A DNA stretch of 52,374 nt, from the NCBI RefSeq assembly GCF_002551005.1, contig NZ_NVOY01000001.1, positions 1 to 52,374 of the forward strand, in the 5' to 3' direction. Source of the DNA: Bacillus pseudomycoides (GTDB lineage: Bacteria > Bacillota > Bacilli > Bacillales > Bacillaceae_G). This document shows, one piece after another, positions 37,659 to 48,043 of this stretch (positions are counted from its first letter, which is position 1; every line of letters starts with the position of its first letter). Under the pieces are notes generated by a model. That model was given only the letters and a program-made list of their open reading frames with translations, was not told the origin of the DNA and ran no database searches. Position numbers and translations under genes: made by a program.

Positions 37659-38414
37659 TCACTTTATTATATTTTCTGAAATGCATTGTAACATAGCTTC
37701 AATTGTATATTCTGTCGGAACGAGAAGATTTTGAAAATACTTCCGGGCTTCTCGTTCTGTAACAGGACCTATACAAGCAATTGTACATCCTTTTACCCAT
37801 TCTCTCCAGTTTTCACCTTCAAGCAATGCAAGAAAACTCTGTACGGTTGACGGGCTCGTAAAAGTAATCACATTAATTTCTCTCGATTGCAGAGCATCGA
37901 TAAGTTGTTCGCGCATTTGCAGATGGACTGTTGTTTCATATACAACAAGCTCACGGACAATTGCACCGTGATTTCGCAGTGCCTCTCGTATTACATCTCT
38001 CGCTAAATTTCCTTTTGGCAGTAATATACGAGTCCCACTTCGTATATTATTCACAAATTCCGTCGCAAAAGCTTCAGCTACAAATGTAGTTGGTACAAAA
38101 TGAACATCATAGCCGCGGTGCTCTAATTCTTGTTTTGTCTTCACACCGACTGCGGCAATTTTCATAGTATGCGGCAATGGTTGTTTCACACCATCTAAAA
38201 AAAATTTCACACCATTTTTACTTGTGAAAACAATCCAGTCGTATGTGATTAATTCCTCACGCACTTGTTGAAATTTCTCATAGACAGCCGCTGTTATATG
38301 TAAAAGCGGAATTTCCACTGGAATTCCGCCATGTTTTTGCACTGCTACACTCATTTGCTTCGCTTGTTGCCTAGCTCTTGTAATTAGCACTGTTTTTCCG
38401 CAAAGGGAGGTCAT
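37659..38414 (-). CDS. hemD: Uroporphyrinogen-III synthase HemD
   Basis: Closes hydroxymethylbilane with inversion of ring D. It has the usual two-lobed, poorly conserved sequence: [14 protein letters not shown] at the N-terminus, [14 protein letters not shown], and [14 protein letters not shown] with [10 protein letters not shown] at the C-terminus. A TTG at 38447 is in frame, but the ATG at 38414, 4 bp after the hemC stop, gives the expected N-terminus; 251 residues. Confidence 0.92.
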   Translation of the reverse strand: MTSLCGKTVLITRARQQAKQMSVAVQKHGGIPVEIPLLHITAAVYEKFQQVREELITYDWIVFTSKNGVKFFLDGVKQPLPHTMKIAAVGVKTKQELEHRGYDVHFVPTTFVAEAFATEFVNNIRSGTRILLPKGNLARDVIREALRNHGAIVRELVVYETTVHLQMREQLIDALQSREINVITFTSPSTVQSFLALLEGENWREWVKGCTIACIGPVTEREARKYFQNLLVPTEYTIEAMLQCISENIIK

Positions 38415-38418
38415 ATTG

Positions 38419-39348
38419 CTAATTTTTCTCCTGATTTGCTGCGGCAATCAGTTCCTTTGCTCCTTGCTCGATTAACATGTCTGCTGCTCGCTCTCCAACT
38501 TCCCCTGCATGTTCACCAACAACAACTTCTTTCAATAAGACAGTGCCATCTGTCGATCCAACAAGAGCCGTTAATTCAATTTGGTCATCTTCTTTGAGCG
38601 TTGCATATCCAGCAATCGGAACTTGGCAGCCTCCTTCTAGCTTATGTAGAAATACACGCTCTGCTTCTACTGTTCTCGCTGTTACATGATCATTTAAATG
38701 ACTTAATAATTGTAATAAATCCGCATCATCCTCACGGCATTCAATAGATAGCGCACCTTGCCCAACAGCTGGTACACATACCTTTTCTTCTAAATACCCT
38801 GTAATCATATCATCCGCCCAGCCCATTCGCTTTAGTCCTGCAGCAGCTAAAATGATTGCATCGTAATCTTCCTCTTTTAGCTTTCGTAGTCTCGTATCAA
38901 TATTTCCACGAATCCATTTCACTTGTAAATCCGGACGAACAGCTAACAACTGTGCACTGCGGCGTAAACTACTTGTACCGATTACTGCTCCTTCTGGTAA
39001 CTCATCAAACAATTCCCCATTTTTAGAAATAAACGCATCACGCGGATCCACACGTTTTGGAATACATCCAATTGTTAATCCCTCAGGAAGTACCGCTGGC
39101 ATATCCTTCATGCTATGAACAGCCATATCAATTTCTTTTGTTAAGAGCGCATGTTCAATCTCTTTTACGAACAAGCCTTTTCCGCCTACTTTCGAAAGTG
39201 TCACATCTAAAATAACGTCACCTTTCGTTACAATTTCTTTCACTTCAAATTCATATGGCAATCCTAGCGCCTTTAATTGATCGATAAACCAATTTGTTTG
39301 CGTTAATGCCAATTTACTTTTTCTTGATCCTACAATAATTTTGCGCAT
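38419..39348 (-). CDS. hemC: Porphobilinogen deaminase HemC
   Basis: Polymerises four porphobilinogens to hydroxymethylbilane. The dipyrromethane cofactor cysteine is C241 ([13 protein letters not shown]). The catalytic aspartate loop VHSMKDMP and the substrate arginines in [10 protein letters not shown] and [12 protein letters not shown] are intact. 309 residues. It begins 15 bases after the GAGGAG site; between it and hemX sits a 112-bp mobile-element-like insertion. Confidence 0.97.
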   Translation of the reverse strand: MRKIIVGSRKSKLALTQTNWFIDQLKALGLPYEFEVKEIVTKGDVILDVTLSKVGGKGLFVKEIEHALLTKEIDMAVHSMKDMPAVLPEGLTIGCIPKRVDPRDAFISKNGELFDELPEGAVIGTSSLRRSAQLLAVRPDLQVKWIRGNIDTRLRKLKEEDYDAIILAAAGLKRMGWADDMITGYLEEKVCVPAVGQGALSIECREDDADLLQLLSHLNDHVTARTVEAERVFLHKLEGGCQVPIAGYATLKEDDQIELTALVGSTDGTVLLKEVVVGEHAGEVGERAADMLIEQGAKELIAAANQEKN

Positions 39349-39363
39349 ATTTTTCTCTCCTCA

Positions 39364-39491
39364 TTATAAGTGGTTCATCACCAAAAGACGGAGGTGACAT
39401 ATAGATAGATGTACATTCCACTCCGAGTGTACGCTTTCCGTTCCGTTTATCCAAAAGGCAACCCTATGTTACGGTGATAAACCTTATAAGT
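39364..39491. mobile_element. 112-bp MITE-like insertion in the hem operon with 8-bp target duplication
   Basis: The insert 39372-39483 has terminal inverted repeats GGTTCATCACC and (inverted) GGTTTATCACC, 10 of 11 matching. It is flanked on both sides by the perfect 8-bp direct repeat TTATAAGT (39364-39371 and 39484-39491). It encodes nothing. One copy of the duplication supplies the hemX stop codon. Removing insert plus one repeat would leave hemX and hemC about 16 bp apart with the GAGGAG site intact. The family is not identified; 8-bp duplications are made by ISL3 and several other families. Confidence 0.8.
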
Positions 39492-40317
39492 ACCAAAAAT
39501 GGAAGTTCGATAAACTACTAAATAAGAAAATATTGATTAACATAATAAGAAATGCTCCAATATTCCAGCTCGCAATTTTCTTTCCTTGTAAAGTATCTGA
39601 TCCGCGTAAATAAATACCTGTACAGTATACAAACAAGACGATGAAAGATCCGATTACCTTTGCGTCATACCAGTGAAAATTATCTAACTTCGTATATCCC
39701 CACATACACCCAAGTAAAATGGCCAATAAAAAGAACGGTACAGAAAATAAATTTAAACCGTATGACATAGAATCCAGCTTTGGTAAATTTCCTAACCGTC
39801 TTAATCTTGCATTCCATTTTTTTTGTTTTAATAAACGATATTGAATTAAATACATAATGGAAAAAATAAAAGAAACTGTAAATGTCGCATAAGAAACAAT
39901 CGCCATACCAACGTGCACATACACAAGGCCCGAAACTAATTGATCGGCTAACACCGGCGACATTTTTCCAAGTGGCGTAAAAATAGAAAAAGCGCTTACG
40001 CCAAACGCAATCATATTTGTGAAAAAGACTAAAAAGTCAATGCGCATAAATCGGTTAATCATTAATGATAATGTAATTAATAGCCATACATAAAAATAAA
40101 TACCTGATAATAACGTTAAAATTGGATTAATTTCCGCTTCTGTTGCTCGAAGTAACATAAATATTGAATAAAGTACCCATACAACAGAAAGTAACCAAAA
40201 GGCAATTCGATTTGCCCTTCGGTTACTTTGAAAATAATCTATGAAATATAAACTAACGCTGCAGGCATATAAAAGAATGGCAATATGATAAATAATGCTA
40301 TTGTTTAAAACACCCAT
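39484..40317 (-). CDS. hemX: HemX, CcsA-like membrane protein
   Basis: A 277-residue protein with about eight hydrophobic helices and a CcsA/CcmC-like core including the periplasmic-side tryptophans and histidines (LLGCMWGYTKLDNFHWYDAKV). In B. subtilis HemX lowers the cellular level of HemA, so it acts as a brake on haem synthesis. Second gene of the hem operon, 16 bp after hemA. Its stop codon lies in the target duplication of the adjacent insertion. Confidence 0.92.
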   Translation of the reverse strand: MGVLNNSIIYHIAILLYACSVSLYFIDYFQSNRRANRIAFWLLSVVWVLYSIFMLLRATEAEINPILTLLSGIYFYVWLLITLSLMINRFMRIDFLVFFTNMIAFGVSAFSIFTPLGKMSPVLADQLVSGLVYVHVGMAIVSYATFTVSFIFSIMYLIQYRLLKQKKWNARLRRLGNLPKLDSMSYGLNLFSVPFFLLAILLGCMWGYTKLDNFHWYDAKVIGSFIVLFVYCTGIYLRGSDTLQGKKIASWNIGAFLIMLINIFLFSSLSNFHFWYL

Positions 40318-40333
40318 CCGTTTATCCTTTCCA

Positions 40334-41671
40334 TTACAAAGATGGAGCGGATACTGTCCACTTCTCAGCTTGCTTCCATTCTGCTTCGCTCTCTTCCACT
40401 ACTTCTTTCGCATTTAAATCGAAAATTTTCGCAAATAGAGCGAGTTTTTCTTTCGCATCTTCTTCAACCGCTAACTCTTTCGCAATTAAAATCGGATCTT
40501 TTAACAATTGATTAATAATACTTTTCGTATGTTTATTAATCACTTTTCGTTCCCGCTCTGTTAACGTTGGAATTTTCCGTTCAATACTTTGCATTGTTTC
40601 ACTTTGAATCGCTAATGCTTTATCGCGAAGTTCCGAAATTAACGGTACAACCCCAAGCGTATTCAACCATGACTTAAATAGAATCATTTCTTCTTCAATC
40701 ATAATTTGAATTTTCTCAGCTTCCTTTAAGCGCTCAGCACGATTCGCTTCCACAACACCTTGTAAATCATCAATATCATATAAGAAAACACTTTCTAACG
40801 TATCAATTGCTGGATCAATATCACGCGGCACTGCAATATCTACCATAAAGAGCGGACGACCACAACGCATACTTTCTACTTTGGACATCATTTCTTTCGT
40901 AATCACATATTCAGTAGCCCCTGTTGAGCTAATTACAATATCAGCTTCTAACAGCGCGCATTGCAACTGCTCCAACGGCTTTGCAAGTCCCATATATTTT
41001 TCTGCCATCGTTTCTGCTTTTACAAACGTACGATTCATAACAGTTACTTTACGAGCACCGCTCCCGTACAAGTTCTGCAGTGCTAATTCGCCCATTTTTC
41101 CCGCACCAAGAATAAGAACATGGCAATTTTTCAAATCACCAAAAATTTTCTTTCCAAGTTCAACAGCTGCATAACTGACCGACATTGCATTGCCACCAAT
41201 TGTCGTTTCAGAATGTGCACGTTTCGCTAATGTAACGACTTGTTTAAACAATTCATTAAATATCGTTCCTGTCGTTTTTAGTTCTTGCGCAAGTAAGAAG
41301 CTATTACGAATTTGTCCTAAAATTTGCGTTTCTCCAACTACCATTGAATCTAATCCACATGTTACGCGGAATAAATGATCTGTCGCACCGTCTTGTTCAT
41401 ATAAAGATAGGTACGGTGCGATTTCTTCTATTTCAAGCTGAAACCAATCAGCCATAAATTTCTTAATATAATAGCGTCCTGTGTGTAACTGGTCTACTAC
41501 AGCATAGATTTCCGTTCGATTGCAAGTTGATACAATGACATTTTCTAATACACTTTTTTGTTTTTGCAACGTTGTCATTGCTTTCTCTAACTCTTCTGCC
41601 TGAAACGTTAATTTCTCACGAATTTCTACAGGGGCTGTTCGATAGTTAACACCAACAACAAGAATATGCAC
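40334..41671 (-). CDS. hemA: Glutamyl-tRNA reductase HemA
   Basis: First committed enzyme of the C5 haem route, reducing glutamyl-tRNA to glutamate-1-semialdehyde with NADPH. The catalytic nucleophile is C50 ([12 protein letters not shown]), the NADPH motif [13 protein letters not shown] is near residue 190, and a C-terminal dimerisation helix bundle follows. The start is GTG (41669-41671) behind GGGGGA. First gene of hemAXCDBL; preceded by a PerR box. Confidence 0.97.
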   Translation of the reverse strand: MHILVVGVNYRTAPVEIREKLTFQAEELEKAMTTLQKQKSVLENVIVSTCNRTEIYAVVDQLHTGRYYIKKFMADWFQLEIEEIAPYLSLYEQDGATDHLFRVTCGLDSMVVGETQILGQIRNSFLLAQELKTTGTIFNELFKQVVTLAKRAHSETTIGGNAMSVSYAAVELGKKIFGDLKNCHVLILGAGKMGELALQNLYGSGARKVTVMNRTFVKAETMAEKYMGLAKPLEQLQCALLEADIVISSTGATEYVITKEMMSKVESMRCGRPLFMVDIAVPRDIDPAIDTLESVFLYDIDDLQGVVEANRAERLKEAEKIQIMIEEEMILFKSWLNTLGVVPLISELRDKALAIQSETMQSIERKIPTLTERERKVINKHTKSIINQLLKDPILIAKELAVEEDAKEKLALFAKIFDLNAKEVVEESEAEWKQAEKWTVSAPSL

Positions 41672-41903
41672 GCAGCATGTCCCCCTTCAACCGATTTTTC
41701 ATCTTATCTACTATCATAATACAACTTTTCTCTTATAAATCTGACAATCGTGTGAACACCTTCTCTTTTTTCTTCCTTACTTATCTGACAATAATCCATC
41801 TCCCTCGATAAGTAAAGAACGAAAGGTGAGGAAAACTTTTCATAAAAGAGAATGTTTTTCGTTTCCTCGCTTAACTAACCTCTTCTGAAAAGGAAACTCC
41901 ACT
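41672..41903 (-). other. hemA leader with two stem-loops
   Basis: If transcription starts near the PerR box, hemA has a leader of roughly 230 nt. It can form TTACTTATC/GATAAGTAA (41777-41785 with 41807-41815) and a long imperfect stem GAGGAAA..AAACAT/ATG..TTTTCCTC (41828-41868). No T-run follows either, so they are not simple terminators. No coding region was seen. Confidence 0.45.
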
Positions 41904-41918
41904 TTATAATAATTATAA
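41904..41918. promoter_or_regulatory. PerR box upstream of hemA
   Basis: TTATAATAATTATAA is an exact match to the Per box consensus TTATAATnATTATAA and a perfect palindrome. In B. subtilis PerR represses hemAXCDBL, and the block is lifted by peroxide. The site is about 230 bp before the hemA start. Confidence 0.85.
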
Positions 41919-42070
41919 AATAATAACTCTATCTGTACGTTACCAAAAAAAATTGTCGGAATCAAGTAATGAAAACTATTCCATACCTACAGAAAGACTA
42001 ACTTTCCTTAGCTTCCTTCAATTGAATGAAAATATGTATGATTATGCCAAACGATAGATTTTCCTTTTGT

Positions 42071-42099
42071 TTGACATTTCGTTTTTTTTATTTTATATT
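42071..42099 (+). promoter_or_regulatory. Sigma-A promoter of ohrR-ohr
   Basis: Perfect -35 TTGACA (42071-42076), 17-bp spacer and -10 TATATT (42094-42099). Confidence 0.8.
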
Positions 42100-42109
42100 G
42101 ATTTTACAA

Positions 42110-42133
42110 AATTAAATTGTGCACAATCTAAAA
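42110..42133. promoter_or_regulatory. OhrR operator
   Basis: The palindromic core AATTGTGCACAATCT, flanked by TTAA and TAA, resembles the B. subtilis OhrR site (AATTGTATACAATT core). It covers the expected start of transcription, just after the -10, so a bound repressor would block the promoter. Confidence 0.7.
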
Positions 42134-42146
42134 AGGAGAGATACTC

Positions 42147-42599
42147 ATGCATGAGAACCCTTTACATCTAGATAATCAACTTTGTTTTTCTATTTACGCT
42201 TGTTCTAGAGAAGTTACACGTTTTTATCGTCCTTATTTAGAAGAAATGGGAATTACGTATCCGCAGTACATCACTTTGTTAGTATTGTGGGAACAAGACG
42301 GAATTACAGTAAAAGAAATTGGCGAGCGATTATTTTTAGATTCCGGTACATTAACGCCTATGTTAAAAAGAATGGAAAGTTTACAACTTGTTAAACGTGT
42401 TCGCTCGAAAGAAGATGAGCGAAAAGTATGTATTGAACTAACAGAGCAAGGGACTGCTTTAAAAGAAAAAGCATGTTCATTGCCAGAAACAATGGCATCA
42501 CATTTAAGAATTACAGCAAAAGATTATACAACTTTATTAATTCAATTAAATAAATTAATTGAAACAATGAAAACAATTAATGATAGAAAAGGGGAATAA
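42147..42599 (+). CDS. ohrR: OhrR, organic peroxide-sensing MarR-family repressor
   Basis: A 150-residue MarR-type winged-helix regulator. C13 in DNQLCFSIYACSREVTRFY aligns with the peroxide-sensing Cys15 of B. subtilis OhrR; the ITYPQYITLLVLWE block with its tyrosine partner is conserved. The DNA-binding wing is around RSKEDERKVCIELTEQG. It has extra cysteines at 19, 93 and 114 (approximate). It is 2 bp before ohr, with a clear promoter and operator upstream, so it is autoregulated. Confidence 0.92.
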   Translation: MHENPLHLDNQLCFSIYACSREVTRFYRPYLEEMGITYPQYITLLVLWEQDGITVKEIGERLFLDSGTLTPMLKRMESLQLVKRVRSKEDERKVCIELTEQGTALKEKACSLPETMASHLRITAKDYTTLLIQLNKLIETMKTINDRKGE

Positions 42600-42601
42600 C
42601 A

Positions 42602-43018
42602 ATGGAAACATTATATACTGCTACTGTAACAGCAACAGGTGGACGAAACGGGAAAGTCATTTCTGAGGATGGTGTATTAAACCTTGATGTCAAAATGCCA
42701 AAAGCATTAGGCGGTATGGGCGGCTCAGCAACAAATCCTGAGCAATTATTCGCAGCAGGTTATGCAGCTTGCTTCGATAGTGCATTGCAGCTTGTCATTC
42801 GCACAAAACGCGTAAAAGTAGAAAGTACAGAAGTAACTGCTCACGTATCAATTGGCAAAGATACAGATGGTGGATTTCGATTAGCTGCCACATTAGATGT
42901 ACGTGTAGCGGGCGTATCTCACGAAGAAGCAAAACAATTAGTCGAAGTTGCACACGGAGTATGCCCATACTCTAAGGCAACAAGAGGAAATATGGAAGTT
43001 ACATTAAACGTACTATAA
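42602..43018 (+). CDS. ohr: Organic hydroperoxide resistance protein Ohr (OsmC family)
   Basis: A 138-residue thiol peroxidase that reduces organic and fatty-acid hydroperoxides. The two catalytic cysteines are C57 (YAACFDSALQL) and C121 (HGVCPYSKATRGN), and the catalytic arginine region GGRNGKV is near residue 15. It forms an operon with ohrR and ends before a terminator. This pair is not at this locus in B. subtilis. Confidence 0.95.
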   Translation: METLYTATVTATGGRNGKVISEDGVLNLDVKMPKALGGMGGSATNPEQLFAAGYAACFDSALQLVIRTKRVKVESTEVTAHVSIGKDTDGGFRLAATLDVRVAGVSHEEAKQLVEVAHGVCPYSKATRGNMEVTLNVL

Positions 43019-43069
43019 AGTGAACCTTCCATCCGAGGGGGGCTTACTGCCCACAAATAGCGGGATAAA

Positions 43070-43106
43070 ACAAAAAACGTGTGACAATCGTCACACGTTT
43101 TTTGTT
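43070..43106. terminator. Bidirectional terminator between ohr and engB
   Basis: Stem ACAAAAAACGTGTGAC/GTCACACGTTTTTTGT with T-runs on both strands, between convergent genes. Confidence 0.88.
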
Positions 43107-43687
43107 TTTGTAAACTTATGAATGGCTTTCCACGCTTCTTCTTTCCCAAGACCTGTTTCTGAAGAAAATAATACGACTTCATCTCCTGGTTCTACATCGA
43201 GCGTTTCTTTCACAACTTTTAAATGCTTTTGCCATTTTCCTTTTGGAATTTTATCAGCTTTAGTTGCAATAATGATTGTTGGAATTTCATAATGTTTTAA
43301 GAAATCATACATCATCACATCATCGTTCGTCGGCTTATGACGTAAGTCAATAACAAGAACAGCTGCATTTAGCTGCTGTCTTGTTGTGAAATACGTTTCA
43401 ATCATTTTTCCCCATGCTGCTCGTTCTGATTTAGATACTTTTGCGTAACCATAACCTGGTACATCCACAAAATGCATCATATCATTAATGATGAAAAAAT
43501 TTAGTGTTTGCGTTTTTCCTGGTTTAGAAGAAATACGCACTAATTTTTTTCGATTTAAAATTTTATTAATAAAGGATGATTTTCCTACATTTGAACGACC
43601 CGCTAATGCGATTTCTGGTAAATCTCCCTCAGGATATTGTTCTGGTTTGACTGCACTAATGACAATCTCAGCTTTTGTTACTTTCAT
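43091..43687 (-). CDS. engB: GTPase EngB (YsxC)
   Basis: Essential GTPase for late 50S assembly. G1 [10 protein letters not shown], the switch [12 protein letters not shown]3 DVPGYGYA, G4 TKADK and G5 SSETG are all present; 198 residues. Its ATG overlaps the lonA stop (ATGA), so it is translated with lonA, as in B. subtilis. The terminator downstream overlaps its 3' end. Confidence 0.96.
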   Translation of the reverse strand: MKVTKAEIVISAVKPEQYPEGDLPEIALAGRSNVGKSSFINKILNRKKLVRISSKPGKTQTLNFFIINDMMHFVDVPGYGYAKVSKSERAAWGKMIETYFTTRQQLNAAVLVIDLRHKPTNDDVMMYDFLKHYEIPTIIIATKADKIPKGKWQKHLKVVKETLDVEPGDEVVLFSSETGLGKEEAWKAIHKFTKTKNV

Positions 43688-46014
43688 TTTTTCACTCCTA
43701 CTAATGCGTGCTCTAGTACCTCATCTAAATGAGAGACTGGCACAAACGTAAGGTTTTCCTTTACGCTTTCTGGAATATCTTCTAAATCTCTTTCATTTTC
43801 TGCCGGTAAAATAATTTTCCTTAAACCTGCACGATGTGCGCTCAACGTTTTTTCTTTCAATCCACCAATCGGTAACACGCGACCACGAAGTGTAATTTCA
43901 CCTGTCATTCCCACTTCTTTACTAACAGGAATACCTGTTAATGCTGAAATAAGAGCCGTTGCCATCGTAATCCCCGCTGATGGTCCGTCTTTTGGCACCG
44001 CACCTTCAGGAACATGAATATGAATATCATGTTTTTCATGGAAGTTAGGGTCAATATGTAGTTCTTCTGCACGAGAACGAATATAACTAAATGCCGCTTG
44101 TGCAGATTCTTTCATCACATCACCAAGTTTTCCTGTTAAAATCAATTTCCCTTTACCCGGGGATACAGATACCTCAATCGCAAGCGTATCTCCGCCAGCT
44201 GATGTATACGCTAAACCTGTTGCCATACCTACTTGATCTTTCGTTTCAGCTTGACCATAACGGTATATACGTTTTCCAAGTAATTCGGTAATATTCTTCT
44301 CCGTGACAACGACGCGCTTACGTTCTTCCGTTACAATAATCTTCGCTGCTTTTCGGCAAAGCTTTGCAAGCTGACGTTCTAACGTACGAACACCCGCTTC
44401 ACGCGTATAGTAACGGATGATTTCAAGAAGCGCTTCATCACGCACTTGTAAATTCCCTTTTTTCAATCCATGTTCCTTCAATTGTTTCGACAATAAATGT
44501 TCACGGGCAATATGTACTTTTTCAAGTTCTGTATAACCAGCAATAGAAATAATCTCCATGCGGTCAAGAAGCGGACCTGGAATGCTCGCAAGCGTATTAG
44601 CAGTTGCAACAAACATCACTTTTGATAAATCATACGGCTCTTCAATGTAATGATCACTAAAATTATGATTTTGTTCTGGATCTAATACCTCTAATAATGC
44701 CGCTGAAGGATCACCACGGAAATCATTGGACATTTTATCAATCTCATCTAATAAAAAGACGGGATTTATTGTTTTTGCTTTTTTCATCCCTTGAATAATA
44801 CGGCCTGGCATCGCACCAACATACGTACGACGATGACCACGAACTTCCGATTCATCACGTACACCGCCAAGTGATACACGAACAAAATTACGATTCACTG
44901 ATGTCGCAATTGAACGAGCTAACGATGTTTTCCCAACCCCAGGAGGACCAACTAAACAAAGAATAGGCCCTTTTAACGAATTAGTAAGCTTTTGTACTGC
45001 TAAATATTCAAGCACACGTTCTTTTACTTTTTCAAGCCCATAATGCTCTTCATTTAAAATATTTTCAGCGCGTGCTAGATCGATACGATCTTCCGTTGCT
45101 TCCGTCCAAGGAAGAGATAATAACCAATCAATATAATTGCGAATGACCCCGCTCTCCGCTGAACTTGCCGGCAATTTCTCATAACGATCTAGCTCTTTTA
45201 ATGCTGCCTTCATCGTTTCTTCCGGCATCCCTGATTCTTCAATCTTTTCGCGAAGCTCTTCTACTTCGCCGCCTTTTCCTTCTTTATCACCAAGCTCTTT
45301 TTGAATAGCTTTCATTTGTTCACGTAAGAAGTACTCTTTTTGTGTACGTTCCATAGAACGTTTTACTTGTTGACCAATTTTCTTTTCTAAGTTTAATAAC
45401 TCTTTTTCATCTTGAATAAAAGAAATAAGTGTATGTAATCGTTCTTTCGCTGCAGTGATTTCTAAAATTTGTTGCTTTTGCTTCATTTTGAGCGGCAAAT
45501 GAGATGATACGAGATCAGCTAATCGACCTGGTTCCTCAACATCAACAACTGTCGCAAACGTTTCACCTGAAACTTTCTTAGACAGCTTAATATATTGCTC
45601 AAAATACTCAATTAATGTACGCATAAGCGCCTTTTCTTCTAAATCGCCTTCTTCTTCTTCACTTAACATGTGGACATTAGCTGTAATTACATCATCTTCT
45701 TCAATGAACTCTGTCATTTCTACTCTATGTAAACCTTCAACAAGGATACGCATCGTCCCATTTGGCAATTTAAGCATTTGCTTCACTTTTGCTAACGTAC
45801 CTACTTTATAAACATCATCTTCTTTCGGATCATCGATATTCACGTCTTTTTGCATTGCTAAAAAAATTACATTTTCATCCATAGCCGCCTGCTCAAGTGC
45901 TTTAATCGATTTATCACGTCCTACATCAAGATGCAGAACCATCGTCGGATATACGAGAACGCCTCTTAATGGTAGGAGGGGCACGATTCTTTCGTTTACA
46001 TTCATATTAGACAT
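43684..46014 (-). CDS. lonA: ATP-dependent protease LonA
   Basis: Cytosolic hexameric AAA+ protease, 776 residues. It has the N-terminal substrate-binding domain, coiled coil ([16 protein letters not shown]), Walker [10 protein letters not shown], Walker B FLLDEIDK and a C-terminal serine-lysine protease domain (serine in [10 protein letters not shown], lysine in GGLKEKTL). The ATG follows GGAGGTG. Operon lonA-engB. Confidence 0.97.
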   Translation of the reverse strand: MSNMNVNERIVPLLPLRGVLVYPTMVLHLDVGRDKSIKALEQAAMDENVIFLAMQKDVNIDDPKEDDVYKVGTLAKVKQMLKLPNGTMRILVEGLHRVEMTEFIEEDDVITANVHMLSEEEEGDLEEKALMRTLIEYFEQYIKLSKKVSGETFATVVDVEEPGRLADLVSSHLPLKMKQKQQILEITAAKERLHTLISFIQDEKELLNLEKKIGQQVKRSMERTQKEYFLREQMKAIQKELGDKEGKGGEVEELREKIEESGMPEETMKAALKELDRYEKLPASSAESGVIRNYIDWLLSLPWTEATEDRIDLARAENILNEEHYGLEKVKERVLEYLAVQKLTNSLKGPILCLVGPPGVGKTSLARSIATSVNRNFVRVSLGGVRDESEVRGHRRTYVGAMPGRIIQGMKKAKTINPVFLLDEIDKMSNDFRGDPSAALLEVLDPEQNHNFSDHYIEEPYDLSKVMFVATANTLASIPGPLLDRMEIISIAGYTELEKVHIAREHLLSKQLKEHGLKKGNLQVRDEALLEIIRYYTREAGVRTLERQLAKLCRKAAKIIVTEERKRVVVTEKNITELLGKRIYRYGQAETKDQVGMATGLAYTSAGGDTLAIEVSVSPGKGKLILTGKLGDVMKESAQAAFSYIRSRAEELHIDPNFHEKHDIHIHVPEGAVPKDGPSAGITMATALISALTGIPVSKEVGMTGEITLRGRVLPIGGLKEKTLSAHRAGLRKIILPAENERDLEDIPESVKENLTFVPVSHLDEVLEHALVGVKK

Positions 46015-46112
46015 AGCACCTCCATAAATATCTTTGTTTCCCTATTTTATATTACAATAAAGCCTTATGCAATCGCAGAGACTTGATACGTTGTTTCCCG
46101 TTCAAGAAAAAG

Positions 46113-46150
46113 GACTTCGCTTAAGCATATAACGACTTTAGCGAAGTCTA
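46113..46150 (-). terminator. Terminator of lonB
   Basis: Stem GACTTCGCT/AGCGAAGTC followed by CTTTTTCTT on the minus strand, in the 203-bp gap between lonB and lonA. Confidence 0.75.
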
Positions 46151-46217
46151 GAATATTCGAGTGATTTAACTTTCTTCTTAACGAGAACTGCCCCATTTGA
46201 TCTGCTAACACTTTTCT

Positions 46218-47888
46218 TCAAATCGATTGTGCATCATCTTCCTCGAAAGAGAGCACCGTATCGTCTGTTCGCCCTATTTTTTCTTGTATACAAGCTAATG
46301 CAAATACTTCTTTTAATTTTCGGACAGGAGCAATTTCAATACCTTTAATTGTGTAAAGAAGAGGCTGCATATTTTCTGCTGGGATGAGCACTTTCTTTGC
46401 CCCAGCCTTTTTTGCTGCTTTTACTTTCGCATAAACACCGCCGACTGGTTTTATTTCCCCGTGAATACTAATTTCACCGGTCATCGCTACTTCATTATTG
46501 ACATACATGCGATGAACGGCAGAATATACACCTGTTGCAATTGCGATGCCGGCAGATGGACCATCAATTGGAACACCACCCGGAAAGTTAATATGTATAT
46601 CATATCCTTCTGGTAATAAATCCAGGGAACGAAGGACAGTTACAACATTATCAACAGAACCTTTCGCCATACTTTTACGGCGAATCGATTTTGATTGATT
46701 GCCGATACTCTCCTCTTCAACAATCCCTGTTACCACAACAGAACCTTTTTCTTTTGCCGGAATTGCTGTTACTTCAATTTCGAGTAGTGCTCCTGTATTT
46801 GGCCCATATACAGCCAATCCATTTACAAGACCAATTCTCGGAATTGGATATATATGTTTTTCGTATTTGGGCGTCAGTTGACTTGAATGAATCACCCATT
46901 CAATATCTTCATCCTTTATGGAAGAGCGCCCTTCGTTAATCGCCATTCCAGCAGAGATTTGTACAAGGTTAATGGCTTCTCTTCCATTTCGCGCGTACAT
47001 TCCAATCATTTCTACGCCTTGTTTTCCTATCTCCATACCTACCTTTTCAGCAGCGTTTTTAGCTACCGCTTCAATCTCTTCTGTATCTAACTCACGAAAA
47101 AAGACTTCTAAACAACGCGAGCGAATCGCTGGAGGAATTTCCTCCGGTGAACGTGTTGTTGCGCCAACAAGACGGAAATCAGCTGGTAATCCCTTTTGGA
47201 AAATATCGTGTATATACGTTGGAATAAAGGAATTTTCCTCACTATAATATGCACTTTCCAAAAACACTTTGCGATCCTCCAGCACTTTTAACATTTTATT
47301 CATTTGAATTGGATGAAGCTCTCCAATCTCATCAATAAATAAAATACCTCCATGTGCATCTGTGACCGCTCCTTTTTTCGGTTGAGGGATACCCGCTTGT
47401 CCCATCGCACCAGCCCCTTGATAAATCGGATCATGAACAGAACCAATTAACGGATCAGCAATCCCTCGTTCATCAAACCGAGCTGTTGTGGCATCAAGTT
47501 CAATAAATGTTGCATTCGTGCGAAACGGAGACTTCATATTTTTCTTCGCTTCTTCTAATACGAGCCGAGCTGCTGCTGTTTTCCCAACTCCTGGTGGTCC
47601 ATATATAATGACATGCTGTGGATTTGGTCCGCATAAAGCTGCTTTTAATGATTTAATACCATCTTCTTGTCCGACAATATCGGAAAATGACGCCGGACGA
47701 ACCTTTTCAGCCAGCGGTTCTGTTAAAGAAATTTCCCGCATTTTCCGAAGTTGCTCTAGCTCTTTCTTTGATTCTCTATCAATTGAAACTTTTTGTGTTC
47801 GCTGGTTTCGAAGTAAATGCCAAAAATACAATCCGACAATTACACCAAAGACTAGTTGAACGATTAAAAAAATATTTGTCCAGCTCAT
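46218..47888 (-). CDS. lonB: LonB, membrane-anchored ATP-dependent protease
   Basis: A 556-residue Lon-type protease used during sporulation in B. subtilis (forespore, sigma-F). One N-terminal transmembrane helix (about residues 3-24) precedes the AAA+ module ([22 protein letters not shown]) and the protease domain (serine in PIDGPSAGIAIA, lysine in GGVYAKVKAA). It lacks the long Lon N-domain. The ATG at 47888 (MSWTN) is preferred over 47894 because GGGAGG is too close to the first and because B. subtilis LonB begins MSWT. Confidence 0.94.
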   Translation of the reverse strand: MSWTNIFLIVQLVFGVIVGLYFWHLLRNQRTQKVSIDRESKKELEQLRKMREISLTEPLAEKVRPASFSDIVGQEDGIKSLKAALCGPNPQHVIIYGPPGVGKTAAARLVLEEAKKNMKSPFRTNATFIELDATTARFDERGIADPLIGSVHDPIYQGAGAMGQAGIPQPKKGAVTDAHGGILFIDEIGELHPIQMNKMLKVLEDRKVFLESAYYSEENSFIPTYIHDIFQKGLPADFRLVGATTRSPEEIPPAIRSRCLEVFFRELDTEEIEAVAKNAAEKVGMEIGKQGVEMIGMYARNGREAINLVQISAGMAINEGRSSIKDEDIEWVIHSSQLTPKYEKHIYPIPRIGLVNGLAVYGPNTGALLEIEVTAIPAKEKGSVVVTGIVEEESIGNQSKSIRRKSMAKGSVDNVVTVLRSLDLLPEGYDIHINFPGGVPIDGPSAGIAIATGVYSAVHRMYVNNEVAMTGEISIHGEIKPVGGVYAKVKAAKKAGAKKVLIPAENMQPLLYTIKGIEIAPVRKLKEVFALACIQEKIGRTDDTVLSFEEDDAQSI

Positions 47889-47954
47889 ATTCATTTCCTC
47901 CCGCTATGTTTTACTCTTCAGTATCCCCTGGGAGGAAACACGCTAAACATAAGA

Positions 47955-48034
47955 AGAAACAGCAATTATATAATTGCTGTTTCTATCGTTTATATTCCAC
48001 TTCATAAATAATGGGGGCCAAAGCCCCCATTATT
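47955..48034 (-). terminator. Two stem-loops after clpX
   Basis: AATAATGGGGGC/GCCCCCATTATT (48007-48034) follows the clpX stop; a second palindrome AGAAACAGCAATTA/TAATTGCTGTTTCT lies at 47955-47984. Together they probably end clpX transcription, although T-runs are short. Confidence 0.65.
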
Positions 48035-48043
48035 CAAAACACT

